Shown here piece by piece: positions 1 through 8,827 of a stretch of DNA of 64,000 nt. Origin of the DNA: Blautia hydrogenotrophica DSM 10507 (GTDB taxonomy: Bacteria > Bacillota > Clostridia > Lachnospirales > Lachnospiraceae). Position 1 is the stretch's first letter. The number at the start of each line of letters is the position of its first letter. The position numbers and the translations under genes are program-made. The notes under the pieces are model-generated. The model was not told the origin of the DNA and made no database searches. It saw only the letters and a list, made by a program, of their open reading frames with translations. The stretch spans positions 1,798,001-1,862,000 of the forward strand of contig NZ_CP136423.1 in NCBI RefSeq assembly GCF_034356035.1, written 5' to 3'.

Positions 1-9
1 CTGAAAAAG

Positions 10-543
10 TCAATCCCGCAATTTTAGGTCCCTTTGCAGACCATCTAAATAAGGAATGAAAAGTCCCTCTTTTGGGGCTAGATAGAACTCTTCTTCCAGC
101 TCCTGCCTAGTAAAACTCTTTCTGCCTCCGCCTTCCATCCTTTCCCAGAACTCCTTCAACCTTTTGTGCCTCAGATAATAAAATTGGTTGTCCGCGCTGA
201 AAAAAATCAGCAGGAAGGAAATGCCTCCCTGCTGCTCAAACCCGTCCATAAACTGCACCTGGTGGGGATGGATGTTGGCCAGAGGGAACGTGGACGCCCT
301 ACACTCTTTTGCGTCAAAACAGACAGGGATACCTTGAACCGCTCCGATATAGTCCACAGTGCTGCGCTGTTCAAAATAAGCTAAAGTGATATGGCGCTGT
401 TCTTTGTCAATCCGCACTGGGGTAATCGGAGTCGGAATCTTCTGAATCAATGCTAGTTTCTTACGGGCATACTGCTCATTGGTACGATTCACCAGTTCCT
501 CCAATGTGGACCCCCTAAGCCCCCGGGTATTCCAAGTTCCCAT
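10..543 (-). CDS. recU: Holliday junction resolvase RecU
   Basis: RecU cleaves Holliday junctions during recombinational repair and chromosome segregation in Firmicutes and works with RuvAB. The 177-residue product is slightly shorter than usual for the family (about 200). It starts with the N-terminal NTRGLRG stretch (residues 5-11), followed by the nuclease core: STVDYIG with Asp64, and FDAKE with Asp77, Lys79 and Glu80, the expected metal-binding and catalytic acidic/Lys set. An aromatic FYYLRHKRL segment follows. It is the last gene of the minus-strand run here and sits 17 bp after the signal peptidase gene. Its usual clostridial partner, a PBP1 gene, is not in the window. Assignment rests on motif order and length. 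Confidence 0.9.
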   Translation of the reverse strand: MGTWNTRGLRGSTLEELVNRTNEQYARKKLALIQKIPTPITPVRIDKEQRHITLAYFEQRSTVDYIGAVQGIPVCFDAKECRASTFPLANIHPHQVQFMDGFEQQGGISFLLIFFSADNQFYYLRHKRLKEFWERMEGGGRKSFTRQELEEEFYLAPKEGLFIPYLDGLQRDLKLRD

Positions 544-560
544 TATCTGTCTCCTTTTTA

Positions 561-1118
561 CTATTCAATCAGTTTGATGGATGGATAGTAGCGGATGATG
601 GCCTTTCCCACAATCTCATCGAAAGTCACGTAAGTATTCTTCCAGTATCTAGAGTCTTTCGACCAGTTTCTATTGTCTCCCAGCATAAAATACGAGTCCT
701 CTGGGACTTCATAAGGACCGAAATCCCCCACCGCAGCTTCTGGAATAAAGCTATCATCTAACGGTGTCAAAGAACCATCAATGTATACCTCTCCATCCTT
801 AATCTCCACTTTCTCTCCCGGCAGACCGATCACCCTTTTGATAAAAAGCTGGGATTCATCATCTGGATACCGAAAAATCACCACATCGAAACGCTCAGGA
901 TCTCTAAACTTCTGGCTGTATTCAAAGCTTCCGATTTTCAAATTGATTCCATAGGAAAGCCGAAATCCAAAGATTCTGTCGCCAGTCATGATTGTCTTTT
1001 CCATAGACTCAGACGGAATCTTAGCATTGATTAAAATCACGTTGTTAATCACCAACACCACCAGGACAACGACTATGATCATCTTGATGTATTCCCATAT
1101 TTCCTGCCATATTTTCAT
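561..1118 (-). CDS. lepB: Signal peptidase I
   Basis: Membrane-bound serine protease that removes signal peptides from secreted proteins on the outer face of the membrane. The 185-residue protein has one N-terminal membrane segment (about residues 11-31). The catalytic-serine box PSESM follows (Ser38), then the general-base lysine in FIKRVIGLPG (Lys94), and the conserved GDNRNWSKDSRYW box near residues 147-159. This is the short Gram-positive architecture. The ATG overlaps the end of the upstream pseudouridine synthase gene by 4 bp, so the two are probably translationally coupled. Confidence 0.95.
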   Translation of the reverse strand: MKIWQEIWEYIKMIIVVVLVVLVINNVILINAKIPSESMEKTIMTGDRIFGFRLSYGINLKIGSFEYSQKFRDPERFDVVIFRYPDDESQLFIKRVIGLPGEKVEIKDGEVYIDGSLTPLDDSFIPEAAVGDFGPYEVPEDSYFMLGDNRNWSKDSRYWKNTYVTFDEIVGKAIIRYYPSIKLIE

Positions 1119-2152
1119 CGTCTATACTCTCCTTTAAACGCTCCCGCGGCTGCCGTCTCGCTTTCCAAAAACAATTCCTGTACGCCGACCTCCTGCCTGA
1201 GAATCTCAGTAAACTGTGCTGGCAGCGGAGCAAAAAAATGTCGCCCTGAAAGATGTTCCAAAGTCCCTTCCATAACGGGAAAATTCAGCTGAACCGCATG
1301 GAGCACCTGATGCTGCAATTTGTATCTTCTGAAATAGTCCTGATTCCAGGAAGCATCCCCGTATTTCGGGTCTCCGAGAATTGGATGTCCAATACTCGCT
1401 AGATGGCTGCGAATCTGGTGCGTCCGCCCTGTAATCAGATGTACCCTCAGTAGCGTCAACTTTGCATTAGAGGTCAATGGCTCATAGGAAGTCTCTATCG
1501 GCTGAGCACCCTTGATGGGAACGCTGCTAACTATTACTTTATTACATTTCGTATCTTTATGCAAATATCCCTTGATAAAATTTTTCTTAATTATTTTTCC
1601 TTTGACGAGACAGAGATAATACTTCTCCAAGGTTCTGTCGTGAAACATCTGGGACAGAGACTGCAGGGAAGCTAAGGTTTTTCCGGCAGCTACGATTCCG
1701 GTGGTGTTCCGGTCCAGGCGATTACAGATTCCCGGCCGGAAAGTTCGAAAGTCCGTCTGAGTAAACTGACCGCTCTCGAGCAGATAGCTGAGCATATATT
1801 CCACCAAGGAGACATCCTCCGGCCGGCTTTTTTGAGAGAGTATGCCTGCTGGCTTATTTAAAATCATGACTTGGCTGTCTTCGTAGAGAATCTCTAGCTG
1901 AAGGTCGTCTGTGGGATAAAAATCATCCCTGGAAAATTTTTCAAAAGTCTCCTGACTGAAGAAAAGCTGCACCTGATCTCCCGGTTTCAATTTCTCATTT
2001 CCGGATGCCTTCTTCTTGTTCAACGTAATATTTTTTTTTCGAAGCATTTTATAGAGAAAACTCTTGGGAGCCTTAAACAGAAGCTTGGACAGATACTTGT
2101 CCAGGCGCTGCCCCGCGTCGTTTTCTTTGATATCCATCTGCTGCATAGCCAC
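1115..2152 (-). CDS. RluA-family RNA pseudouridine synthase
   Basis: Isomerises uridine to pseudouridine in rRNA or tRNA; the exact target cannot be read from sequence. An S4-type RNA-binding region (about residues 15-75) precedes the catalytic domain, whose RLD motif in CNRLDRNTTG carries the catalytic Asp147. The RTHQIRSHL and GDPKYG motifs are typical of the RluA/RluC/RluD branch. At 345 residues it has normal length. The start could be either of two close ATG codons (residue 1 or 3). It overlaps the following signal peptidase gene by 4 bp and lies 4 bp after a membrane protein gene, giving a tight cluster. Confidence 0.9.
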   Translation of the reverse strand: MAMQQMDIKENDAGQRLDKYLSKLLFKAPKSFLYKMLRKKNITLNKKKASGNEKLKPGDQVQLFFSQETFEKFSRDDFYPTDDLQLEILYEDSQVMILNKPAGILSQKSRPEDVSLVEYMLSYLLESGQFTQTDFRTFRPGICNRLDRNTTGIVAAGKTLASLQSLSQMFHDRTLEKYYLCLVKGKIIKKNFIKGYLHKDTKCNKVIVSSVPIKGAQPIETSYEPLTSNAKLTLLRVHLITGRTHQIRSHLASIGHPILGDPKYGDASWNQDYFRRYKLQHQVLHAVQLNFPVMEGTLEHLSGRHFFAPLPAQFTEILRQEVGVQELFLESETAAAGAFKGEYRR

Positions 2153-2156
2153 CTCC

Positions 2157-2786
2157 CTACAGTGAGATTGCCAAGATCGTGTGTTTAATCAATTCATCCC
2201 GGGTCAGGTCCGGATATCTTTCGTCCAGTTTAAACTTAATATCCTTCTCAAGACTCTCCCGATGCAGATTCATAGAATCCAGTCTTTCCAGAAACGGTTT
2301 CAGTTCCCGGAGAAACTTTACCTTGACCCCATAACCATTTTGCTGAAGTATCTGCTGTACCTGTCTCTCCAAAAATGCGAGGTCTGCCTTCTTATCCGTG
2401 GAGTATCCAACCACCTGATTTCCACAGATTGCCACCGCATCCACTCCCCCACTCTTTTCATAGGAGGTCAGATACAGCTCATAGGCCATCTGAAGCTTTC
2501 CTTGGTGTGCCCGAATTTGCTGATATAACTTCTCATCCATGGAAGAACGCAACAGCACCATAATCGTCGACACTGCGGACTTGCATGCAGGCAGACATCC
2601 AACTACGACGATGACCGTGACGATGGTCATCCTAGTCTTAAAATATGCCCAGCCCACAAAGTAAGCGGTCAGTGGTATCAAAAATAGCACAAACGTCACC
2701 AGTGCACGGCGCAACTTTTCTTTTTTAAAGTATCCATAGTCACCTTTCGTAATTTTATGAGACAAAGTAACCCGCCTTTCTGCCAA
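2157..2786 (-). CDS. Conserved hypothetical membrane protein with cytoplasmic domain
   Basis: I cannot assign a function. The 209-residue product has a basic N-terminus, two membrane segments (about residues 30-48 and 53-73), then a soluble domain of about 130 residues with an Asp/Lys-rich C-terminus. The start as given is TTG; a second in-frame TTG seven codons downstream has a better-placed purine-rich site (AAAGGCGGG), so the true start may be residue 8. It lies between the YgiQ and pseudouridine synthase genes with gaps of 11 and 4 bp, so it is probably co-transcribed with them. Confidence 0.65.
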   Translation of the reverse strand: MAERRVTLSHKITKGDYGYFKKEKLRRALVTFVLFLIPLTAYFVGWAYFKTRMTIVTVIVVVGCLPACKSAVSTIMVLLRSSMDEKLYQQIRAHQGKLQMAYELYLTSYEKSGGVDAVAICGNQVVGYSTDKKADLAFLERQVQQILQQNGYGVKVKFLRELKPFLERLDSMNLHRESLEKDIKFKLDERYPDLTRDELIKHTILAISL

Positions 2787-2797
2787 GTCGACTGTGA

Positions 2798-4696
2798 CTA
2801 GGCTTTTTTCTTCTTGTGAATATTTCGAATCGTTTTTCTCTTGCCCGTCTTCTTCGGCTTTTCTGCTCCTGCCGTCGCCTTTGAAGCGGCGCGTTTTTCT
2901 TCTTTTTTAGGGCGTATCAGACACTTGGGCCCATAGCCGATCAAGTCTTCCCGTCCCGCCATTTTTAACCCTTCGCGCACCAACTCTGCATTGGCAGGAT
3001 TGCGAAACTGAATCAACGCCCGCTGAATTGCTTTCTCGTGGGGAGCTTTTGGCACATAGACCTTTTCCATCGTCAGAGGATGAACTCCTGTGTAATACAT
3101 ACAAGTAGACAAGGTAGACGGAGTCGGATAGAAATCCTGTACCTGTTCCGGCATGAAACCTAAATCCCGGATATACTCCGCCAGCTTTACCGCCTCCCTC
3201 ATCGTACAGCCCGGATGGGAAGACATAAAGTACGGAACCGCATACTGCTTTTTTCCCGTCTTTTCATTCTCCCGGCTGTATTCCAAAAGAAATTTTTCAT
3301 ATACCTGATGGCAGGGTTTTCCCATGTACGAGAGCACGATATCTGACACATGCTCCGGGGCGACTCGAAGCTGGCCGCTGATGTGATGCCTGACCAGCTC
3401 GGACAAAAAGGTCTTGTCTTTGTCTGCCAAAACATAGTCAAAGCGGATGCCGGAACGGATAAAGACTTTCTTTACGCCAGGAACAACCCTCAGCTTTCTC
3501 AGTAGCTGGACGTAGTCGCGGTGGTCTGCTTTCAGGTTCGGACACGGCTTTGGAAACAGGCACTGTCTTTGGGGACAGACTCCCTTTTTGAGCTGTTTTT
3601 CACAGGATGGCTGACGAAAGTTTGCAGTCGGCCCTCCCACGTCATGTATGTACCCTTTAAAATCAGGATCTCTTGTAAATGTGGCTGCTTCCTCGATCAG
3701 AGACTCATGGCTTCTAGTCTGTAAAATTCTCCCCTGATGAAACGTAAGCGCACAAAAATTGCATCCGCCAAAACAGCCCCGGTTGCTGGTGAGGCTGAAT
3801 TTAATCTCCGAAAACGCGGGGATTCCGCCTTCTTTGTCATAGCGAGGGTGCCACGTCCTTTGGTAAGGCAGTCCATAGACATCATCCATCTCCAATTGTG
3901 TCAATGGAAGAGACGGAGGATTCTGAACCACATATCCCTGTGTCCCATAGTCTTCCGCCAGTATCCTGCCGTGAAACGGGTCTGTGTTGCGGTACTGAAC
4001 CGCAAAACTCCTGGCATAAGCCAGCGGTTCTTTTTGCATTTCGCTATAAGAAGGCAGGACACATGGATTTTCTAAACTCTCCAAAGAATCCGTGCGAAAA
4101 ACGGTACCAGGGAGATAGGTGAGATCTTTCACAGGGATTCCTGCTTCCAAAGCCTCTGCGATTTCCACTACAGAGTGTTCTCCCATCCCGTAAGAAATCA
4201 GATCGGCCCCTGAATCCAGAAGGACAGACCTGCGAAGCTTATTCTCCCAATAATCATAATGAGCCAGTCTTCTCAAACTGGCTTCAATGCCCCCCAGAAT
4301 GATCGGGGTATGTTTATAGCTTCGACGAATTAGATTTCCATACACGATCACCGCCCGGTCTGGCCGAAGTCCCATTTTTCCACCCGGAGAATAGGCATCC
4401 TGACGGCGGCGTTTTTTTGCGACGGTATAGTGATTAACCATGGAATCCATATTTCCAGCACTGACCAGAAAAGCCAGGCGTGGTTCTCCGAAAATACGAA
4501 TGCTGTCAGGATCTTTCCAGTCAGGCTGTGCAATCACTCCCACCTGATATCCTCTGCTCTCCAACAGACGACAGATGATAGCAGCGCCAAAAGACGGGTG
4601 ATCCACGTAGGCATCTCCCGTCACATAGACAAAATCCATCTGCTCAATCTTGCGTTCTTCCATTTCCTGCCGGCTCATCGGCAAAAATTTACTCAT
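2798..4696 (-). CDS. YgiQ family radical SAM protein
   Basis: A large radical-SAM enzyme of unknown substrate (UPF0313/YgiQ family). An N-terminal half of about 290 residues, of the kind that often precedes radical-SAM cores, is followed by the cluster-binding motif CFGGCNFC (Cys308, Cys312, Cys315). A downstream cysteine-rich stretch (CEKQLKKGVCPQRQC) may hold another metal site. The C-terminal about 40 residues are Lys/Ala-rich and probably disordered. The length of 632 residues is typical. It directly abuts the HAD phosphatase gene: the previous stop is at 4697 and this ATG ends at 4696. Confidence 0.9.
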   Translation of the reverse strand: MSKFLPMSRQEMEERKIEQMDFVYVTGDAYVDHPSFGAAIICRLLESRGYQVGVIAQPDWKDPDSIRIFGEPRLAFLVSAGNMDSMVNHYTVAKKRRRQDAYSPGGKMGLRPDRAVIVYGNLIRRSYKHTPIILGGIEASLRRLAHYDYWENKLRRSVLLDSGADLISYGMGEHSVVEIAEALEAGIPVKDLTYLPGTVFRTDSLESLENPCVLPSYSEMQKEPLAYARSFAVQYRNTDPFHGRILAEDYGTQGYVVQNPPSLPLTQLEMDDVYGLPYQRTWHPRYDKEGGIPAFSEIKFSLTSNRGCFGGCNFCALTFHQGRILQTRSHESLIEEAATFTRDPDFKGYIHDVGGPTANFRQPSCEKQLKKGVCPQRQCLFPKPCPNLKADHRDYVQLLRKLRVVPGVKKVFIRSGIRFDYVLADKDKTFLSELVRHHISGQLRVAPEHVSDIVLSYMGKPCHQVYEKFLLEYSRENEKTGKKQYAVPYFMSSHPGCTMREAVKLAEYIRDLGFMPEQVQDFYPTPSTLSTCMYYTGVHPLTMEKVYVPKAPHEKAIQRALIQFRNPANAELVREGLKMAGREDLIGYGPKCLIRPKKEEKRAASKATAGAEKPKKTGKRKTIRNIHKKKKA

Positions 4697-5362
4697 TCAG
4701 CACTCCTTTAACGCTTCTTTTATAACTTCGTCATAAGACTCTATGTAGTAATCCGCTCTCCTGCGCTTTTCCTCTCTTTGGGCCAAACTATAAGCGTCCT
4801 CCACCGCGCAGGTAGTCATTCCGGCAGCTTTTCCCGACTGGATTCCTGCTACGATATCCTCGAACACAAGGCAATTTTCAGGTTTCACCCCTAATCGCCC
4901 CGCAGCTTCCAGATAGACATCCGGGGCAGGCTTTCCTCTTTGTACCTCACAGGAGGTCACAATACAGTCAAAATACCGGTCAATTCTATGACTTTTTAAG
5001 ACTGCCTCAATCAATTCCCGGCTGTTGCTGGATGCCACTGCTGTACGTATATTTTGAGATTTCAGGTACGTCAGAAACGAGCGGATTCCCGGTTTTAGCT
5101 TAACCTGGTTTTGGTAGGCATCCATCGCTAGAATATTCCAAGTTTCTTTGATCTGCTCAATATCCTGTGAAATCTGGAAGCGCTTTTTAAAATATTCTGC
5201 TACTTCTGTGAACCCCATACCTTCAATTTCTTCTTGGAGATCTGCCGGTACGGAAAGGCCCATTTCTCCCAAGTATCGAATATCCACTTCTGACCAGACC
5301 CACATGGAATCCACCAAGGTTCCATCCAAATCAAAGAGAACTGCTTTTTTTCCTTTTAACAT
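4697..5362 (-). CDS. HAD-superfamily hydrolase (beta-phosphoglucomutase/phosphatase-like)
   Basis: Haloacid-dehalogenase-fold phosphatase of 221 residues. Motif I FDLDGTLVDS supplies the nucleophile Asp10 and acid/base Asp12. A helical cap follows, then SSNSRE (motif II region), the GKPAPDVY lysine motif and VFEDIVAGI (motif IV). This matches the PGMB/GS1-like subfamily that acts on small sugar phosphates; the substrate is unknown. It lies 24 bp downstream of the alarmone synthetase gene and abuts the radical SAM gene. Confidence 0.85.
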   Translation of the reverse strand: MLKGKKAVLFDLDGTLVDSMWVWSEVDIRYLGEMGLSVPADLQEEIEGMGFTEVAEYFKKRFQISQDIEQIKETWNILAMDAYQNQVKLKPGIRSFLTYLKSQNIRTAVASSNSRELIEAVLKSHRIDRYFDCIVTSCEVQRGKPAPDVYLEAAGRLGVKPENCLVFEDIVAGIQSGKAAGMTTCAVEDAYSLAQREEKRRRADYYIESYDEVIKEALKEC

Positions 5363-5386
5363 ATGTAATCACCCAAGTGTTCTTTC

Positions 5387-6202
5387 TCATTTTATGGATG
5401 TGGACACAGCCTGAGCACGATAACTCTCGGCGATAATATCCAACTGTCGATGAAAACGCTCTAGCTGCTGCAAATCCTTCGTCTCATAGACCCTCAAAAA
5501 CTCATCCTGAATTTTTGCTACTTCTCGTTTGTTTGTCAGCTTATAGAGATTCTCAATATTGCTCAGAATATCGGAAACCAGGTTCGACTGCATCTGAGAA
5601 GAATTCTGCGCGTCCATGATTTCGTTGCGCACAGAGGACATCTCCTGGTCTAGCGCGATAATCGCATCGGCTGCTTTGCTCAGCCTTTCTGTCACATGGG
5701 GAGGCATATTTCCTTTGTACTTATACTGAAGAGAGTGCTCAATGGTAGCCCAAAAGTTCATGGCTAGTGTCCGAATCTGAATTTCCACCTGAAGACGTTT
5801 CGGTCCATAAATCGTCTCTACAGTATAATAAATAATCAAATGGTAACTACGGTAGCCGCTCTCCTTCATATGAGTCAGATAATTTTTTTCACTTTTGATC
5901 TCCATGTCCTTGCGGGCAGCAATCATCCGGGCAACCTCAGCGATATCCTCCTCGAATTGGCAAATAATTCGGATACCTGCAATATCTTCGATTTCCTCTT
6001 CCATTCTGAACATGGGAATATTTTTTCTCTGCATCTTCTCTAATAGGCTAGAGATACTTTTAACTCTTCCCGTGACTTCTTCAATAGGAGAATAACGGTC
6101 ATTGGTCCGATATTCTTTGATTAAGTGTTCAAATTTTATAATCAGCTCTTGAACTGCCAGCTCATAGGAGCTCAATATACTGCGCCATAATTGTATTTCC
6201 AT
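5387..6202 (-). CDS. Small alarmone synthetase (GTP pyrophosphokinase family, RelQ/YjbM-like)
   Basis: Transfers pyrophosphate from ATP to GTP or GDP to make (p)ppGpp, the stringent-response signal. The 271-residue protein carries only the synthetase domain and no hydrolase, TGS or ACT domain. Visible motifs are RVKSISSLLEK, DIAGIRI with Asp74, GYRSYH at 116-121, EIQIRT at 140-145 and the EHSLQYK helix. A helical C-terminus of about 80 residues fits the oligomerising region of RelQ-type enzymes. A structured repeat element lies upstream, so expression probably starts in the 6203-6288 stretch. Confidence 0.88.
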   Translation of the reverse strand: MEIQLWRSILSSYELAVQELIIKFEHLIKEYRTNDRYSPIEEVTGRVKSISSLLEKMQRKNIPMFRMEEEIEDIAGIRIICQFEEDIAEVARMIAARKDMEIKSEKNYLTHMKESGYRSYHLIIYYTVETIYGPKRLQVEIQIRTLAMNFWATIEHSLQYKYKGNMPPHVTERLSKAADAIIALDQEMSSVRNEIMDAQNSSQMQSNLVSDILSNIENLYKLTNKREVAKIQDEFLRVYETKDLQQLERFHRQLDIIAESYRAQAVSTSIK

Positions 6203-6288
6203 TTGACTCTCTCCTAATAAATCTCATACATAATTTAGTATACCAGATCAAGATAGACAAGTCCACCCTCAATCCTGTCCTTCCATAT

Positions 6289-6453
6289 GTAACTCTTCAG
6301 CTACTGATCATTCTCTTGCAGTTCGTGAACTGCAACACGCTTCGCGATGCACACAAACTGCTGTAAGTAGCAGTTTGGTGCGAATATGTCTCGGGATTTT
6401 TATACAAAATGTACCAAAACACCTCGCGGGATATTAGCGACCTGAATTGTAAC
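6289..6453. repeat. Structured repeat element E1, copy A
   Basis: An element of about 165 bp filling most of the gap between the alarmone synthetase and M23 peptidase genes. Its ends are imperfect inverted repeats: GTAACTCTTCAG on the left and CTGAATTGTAAC on the right. Inside are a 9-bp stem TTGCAGTTC/GAACTGCAA and a hairpin CAAACTGC/GCAGTTTG. It also has the blocks TCTCGGGAT and CCTCGCGGGATA, which recur in the same order in copy B at 20090-20232. The right end lies 1 bp from the stop codon of the M23 gene. No target duplication is visible at this copy. Confidence 0.65.
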
Positions 6454-6454
6454 A

Positions 6455-7246
6455 CTATTCATCCATGTAGCGAAGAATCCAGTATGGATTCACGCTCTGT
6501 TCCTCTTTGTTCTCCGTGGAGATGTAAATACCCAGGTGCAGATGTACAGGGAATTTGCCGGAGGTTCCCTCATCGCCATAGCCGGTATTTCCCATAAAGC
6601 CGATGATCTCACCTGCCGCGATCTCTTCCCCGATCTCATAGCGCTTCCAATAAGAAAAAAGATGCGCATAATAAAAATATCCGCCGTGATCGCTGCGAAT
6701 TCCTAAGCGGTATCCGCCCAGGGGCAGCCAGCCGATCTGCTCTACGACACCATCCGTCATACTATAGACCGGGTACTCTCCCGCCTGAGCGTTTTCAATA
6801 AATAGATCGGTTCCTTCATGTCGACGGTCTTTGCCGTAACTTCTGCGTGCCATCCAGGTGTCCGCATAGGAGACATTTTCTTTTGGTAAAGGAAAGTATT
6901 CTAAATCCTGCCAAATGGCAGAGTAACTTTGTACCAGTTTGGAAAATTCACGTGGTTTATATTTCTCATAGAGATCAAAATCCCAGGAGAGCTCTGTAGG
7001 TGAAAAATCCCCCTTAGCCATCGTGGAAGCCAACACAAAAGGGAAAAGTTCTGCGGAGATCTTTTCCCTTTGTAACTGTTTCACCAACTGACCAGTCAGC
7101 TGCTGGCGCCGGAAAGCCTCCGTCTCGTTGGCGTCAATTGTCAGGCCAGAAACTTGGCTGCGCTCTCTCAGGTAAAAAAGCGTCACCTGACAAAGAGATA
7201 ATAAAAGAAAAAACAGGAGGAAAAAACGGATGAATTTTTTAATCAT
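6455..7246 (-). CDS. M23-family peptidase (LytM-like), membrane-anchored
   Basis: Predicted zinc endopeptidase acting on peptidoglycan cross-bridges or as an envelope regulator. I place the start at the internal ATG ending at 7246 because it follows GGAGGT with 6-nt spacing; this gives 263 residues beginning with MIKKF and one hydrophobic signal-anchor. The zinc site is complete: HEGTD (His143, Asp147), YYAHLF (His195) and HLHLG (His235, His237). The long N-terminal linker has no recognisable domain. It lies downstream of the dipeptidase gene on the same strand. Confidence 0.85.
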   Translation of the reverse strand: MIKKFIRFFLLFFLLLSLCQVTLFYLRERSQVSGLTIDANETEAFRRQQLTGQLVKQLQREKISAELFPFVLASTMAKGDFSPTELSWDFDLYEKYKPREFSKLVQSYSAIWQDLEYFPLPKENVSYADTWMARRSYGKDRRHEGTDLFIENAQAGEYPVYSMTDGVVEQIGWLPLGGYRLGIRSDHGGYFYYAHLFSYWKRYEIGEEIAAGEIIGFMGNTGYGDEGTSGKFPVHLHLGIYISTENKEEQSVNPYWILRYMDE

Positions 7247-7307
7247 GGAAAGACCTCCGCATACTTTAAAATATATATGTGCGGAGAAAATCAAATATGA
7301 CAAAAAA

Positions 7308-8756
7308 CTATCTCATAGTCGCGAGAACTTGTATCAGATACTCCCAGACACGTCTGACAGATGCAATCTCCATCTTTTCCTGCGGCGTATGAATGTCCCA
7401 GAGGTTTGGGCCTGTGGAGACACAGTCCAATCCCGGTATTTTCTCATAGAACAATCCGCATTCCAATCCTGCATGGACGGCTTCTACCCTGGGAGCTTTC
7501 TGATACATGTCCTGATATACCTCAATCATATGCTCCCTCAGAGGAGACTGTTCCCGATATTCCCAGGCAGGATATTCTCCTTCCTTCTTGTAATCTCCAC
7601 CTAGAAATTCTGTCAAATACTCAATCTTATCAGACACGGCGTACTTTGCACTGTTGACAGAACTCCGTACCCCACAGCTGGCATAAAAAACTTCCTCTTC
7701 CAGTCTTGCAGCACCCAGATTCGTGGAGGTTTCCACAAGCCCTGGGATATTTCCGCTCATCTTTTGAACCCCATTTGGCACATTCATCAGATAGAACAAG
7801 ACTTTTTCCTGGCTTACTGGATGCAGAACACCAATCTGTGTCTCTTCCTGGAATTCGACCGAGACAGAGATCCCTGCATCAGAACCCGAATACTCTTTTC
7901 GCAGTTCTGCCGTCAGCCGGCACGCGTAATCCTTCAAAATTTCGGTATCTTCCGGCTGAATTAACAGCGCGCAGCTGCACTCTCTGGGGATGACGTTGTC
8001 TTTTTGCCCGCCTTCTAATTCTGCCAGTTCATAGGGAAGCTGCTCTTTTAAACCGTAGAGGAACCTGCCCATGAGGATATTGGCATTTGCCCGGTTCTTC
8101 CCGATCTCCATGCCCGAGTGCCCGCCCTGCAGACCATGAATTTTAACTTCATAAAGACACCCGGATGCATTGCGGTACTTCACAGGAATACTCGAGATCG
8201 CACTCACACCGCCTGCACAGCCGGTGAGCAGGATTCCCTCCTCGTCAGAATCCAGGTTGATCAGATATTTGCCGCTCAGGCAGGAAGCATCTAAATTTTG
8301 GGCCCCCAACAAGCCGACCTCTTCATCCACGGTAATCACAACTTCCAGGGCTGGATGTGCATAGGAATCTGTTTCCAGAAGTGCCAGTGCGTAAGCCACC
8401 GCGATTCCGTCATCCGCCCCTAAGGTGGTTCCCTCAGCGGTGACAAATCCATCTTCTATTTTCAGTCTCAAAGGGTCTTTCTCAAAGTCGTGGTTACTCC
8501 CTGCTTCCTTTTCGCATACCATATCCATATGTCCCTGGAGAATTACAGCAGGAAGCTTCTCATATCCTGCTGAGGCAGCTTTATAGATCACAATATTTCC
8601 ATATTCATCCTGGACGTACCGAAGCTGATGTTCTTTAGCGAAGCTGACCAGATAATCGCTGATTTCTTTTGTATTTTTGGAACCGTGGGGGATTTTGCTG
8701 ATCTCCTCAAAATAGTAAAATACTCTTTTCGGTTCACAATTTTCCAACACTGACAT
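7308..8756 (-). CDS. pepD: Aminoacyl-histidine dipeptidase (PepD, M20 family)
   Basis: Cytosolic zinc dipeptidase that hydrolyses Xaa-His and related dipeptides. The M20 metal ligands are visible: QGHMDMV (His76, Asp78), LGADDG (Asp115) and VDEEVGL (Glu145/Glu146 as catalytic base and ligand). The GGHSG motif of the dimerisation lid and a late HAGLECG motif are also present. The length of 482 residues is normal. An AGGAGGT site lies just before the ATG. It is divergent from ylbJ with a 59-71 bp gap. Confidence 0.92.
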   Translation of the reverse strand: MSVLENCEPKRVFYYFEEISKIPHGSKNTKEISDYLVSFAKEHQLRYVQDEYGNIVIYKAASAGYEKLPAVILQGHMDMVCEKEAGSNHDFEKDPLRLKIEDGFVTAEGTTLGADDGIAVAYALALLETDSYAHPALEVVITVDEEVGLLGAQNLDASCLSGKYLINLDSDEEGILLTGCAGGVSAISSIPVKYRNASGCLYEVKIHGLQGGHSGMEIGKNRANANILMGRFLYGLKEQLPYELAELEGGQKDNVIPRECSCALLIQPEDTEILKDYACRLTAELRKEYSGSDAGISVSVEFQEETQIGVLHPVSQEKVLFYLMNVPNGVQKMSGNIPGLVETSTNLGAARLEEEVFYASCGVRSSVNSAKYAVSDKIEYLTEFLGGDYKKEGEYPAWEYREQSPLREHMIEVYQDMYQKAPRVEAVHAGLECGLFYEKIPGLDCVSTGPNLWDIHTPQEKMEIASVRRVWEYLIQVLATMR

Positions 8757-8827
8757 AGACTACCTCCTGTTTTTTGCATGTATTTTGAAAAGTTTCATAT
8801 ATTGATAGAAAAAGTATGGGAGTCTCC

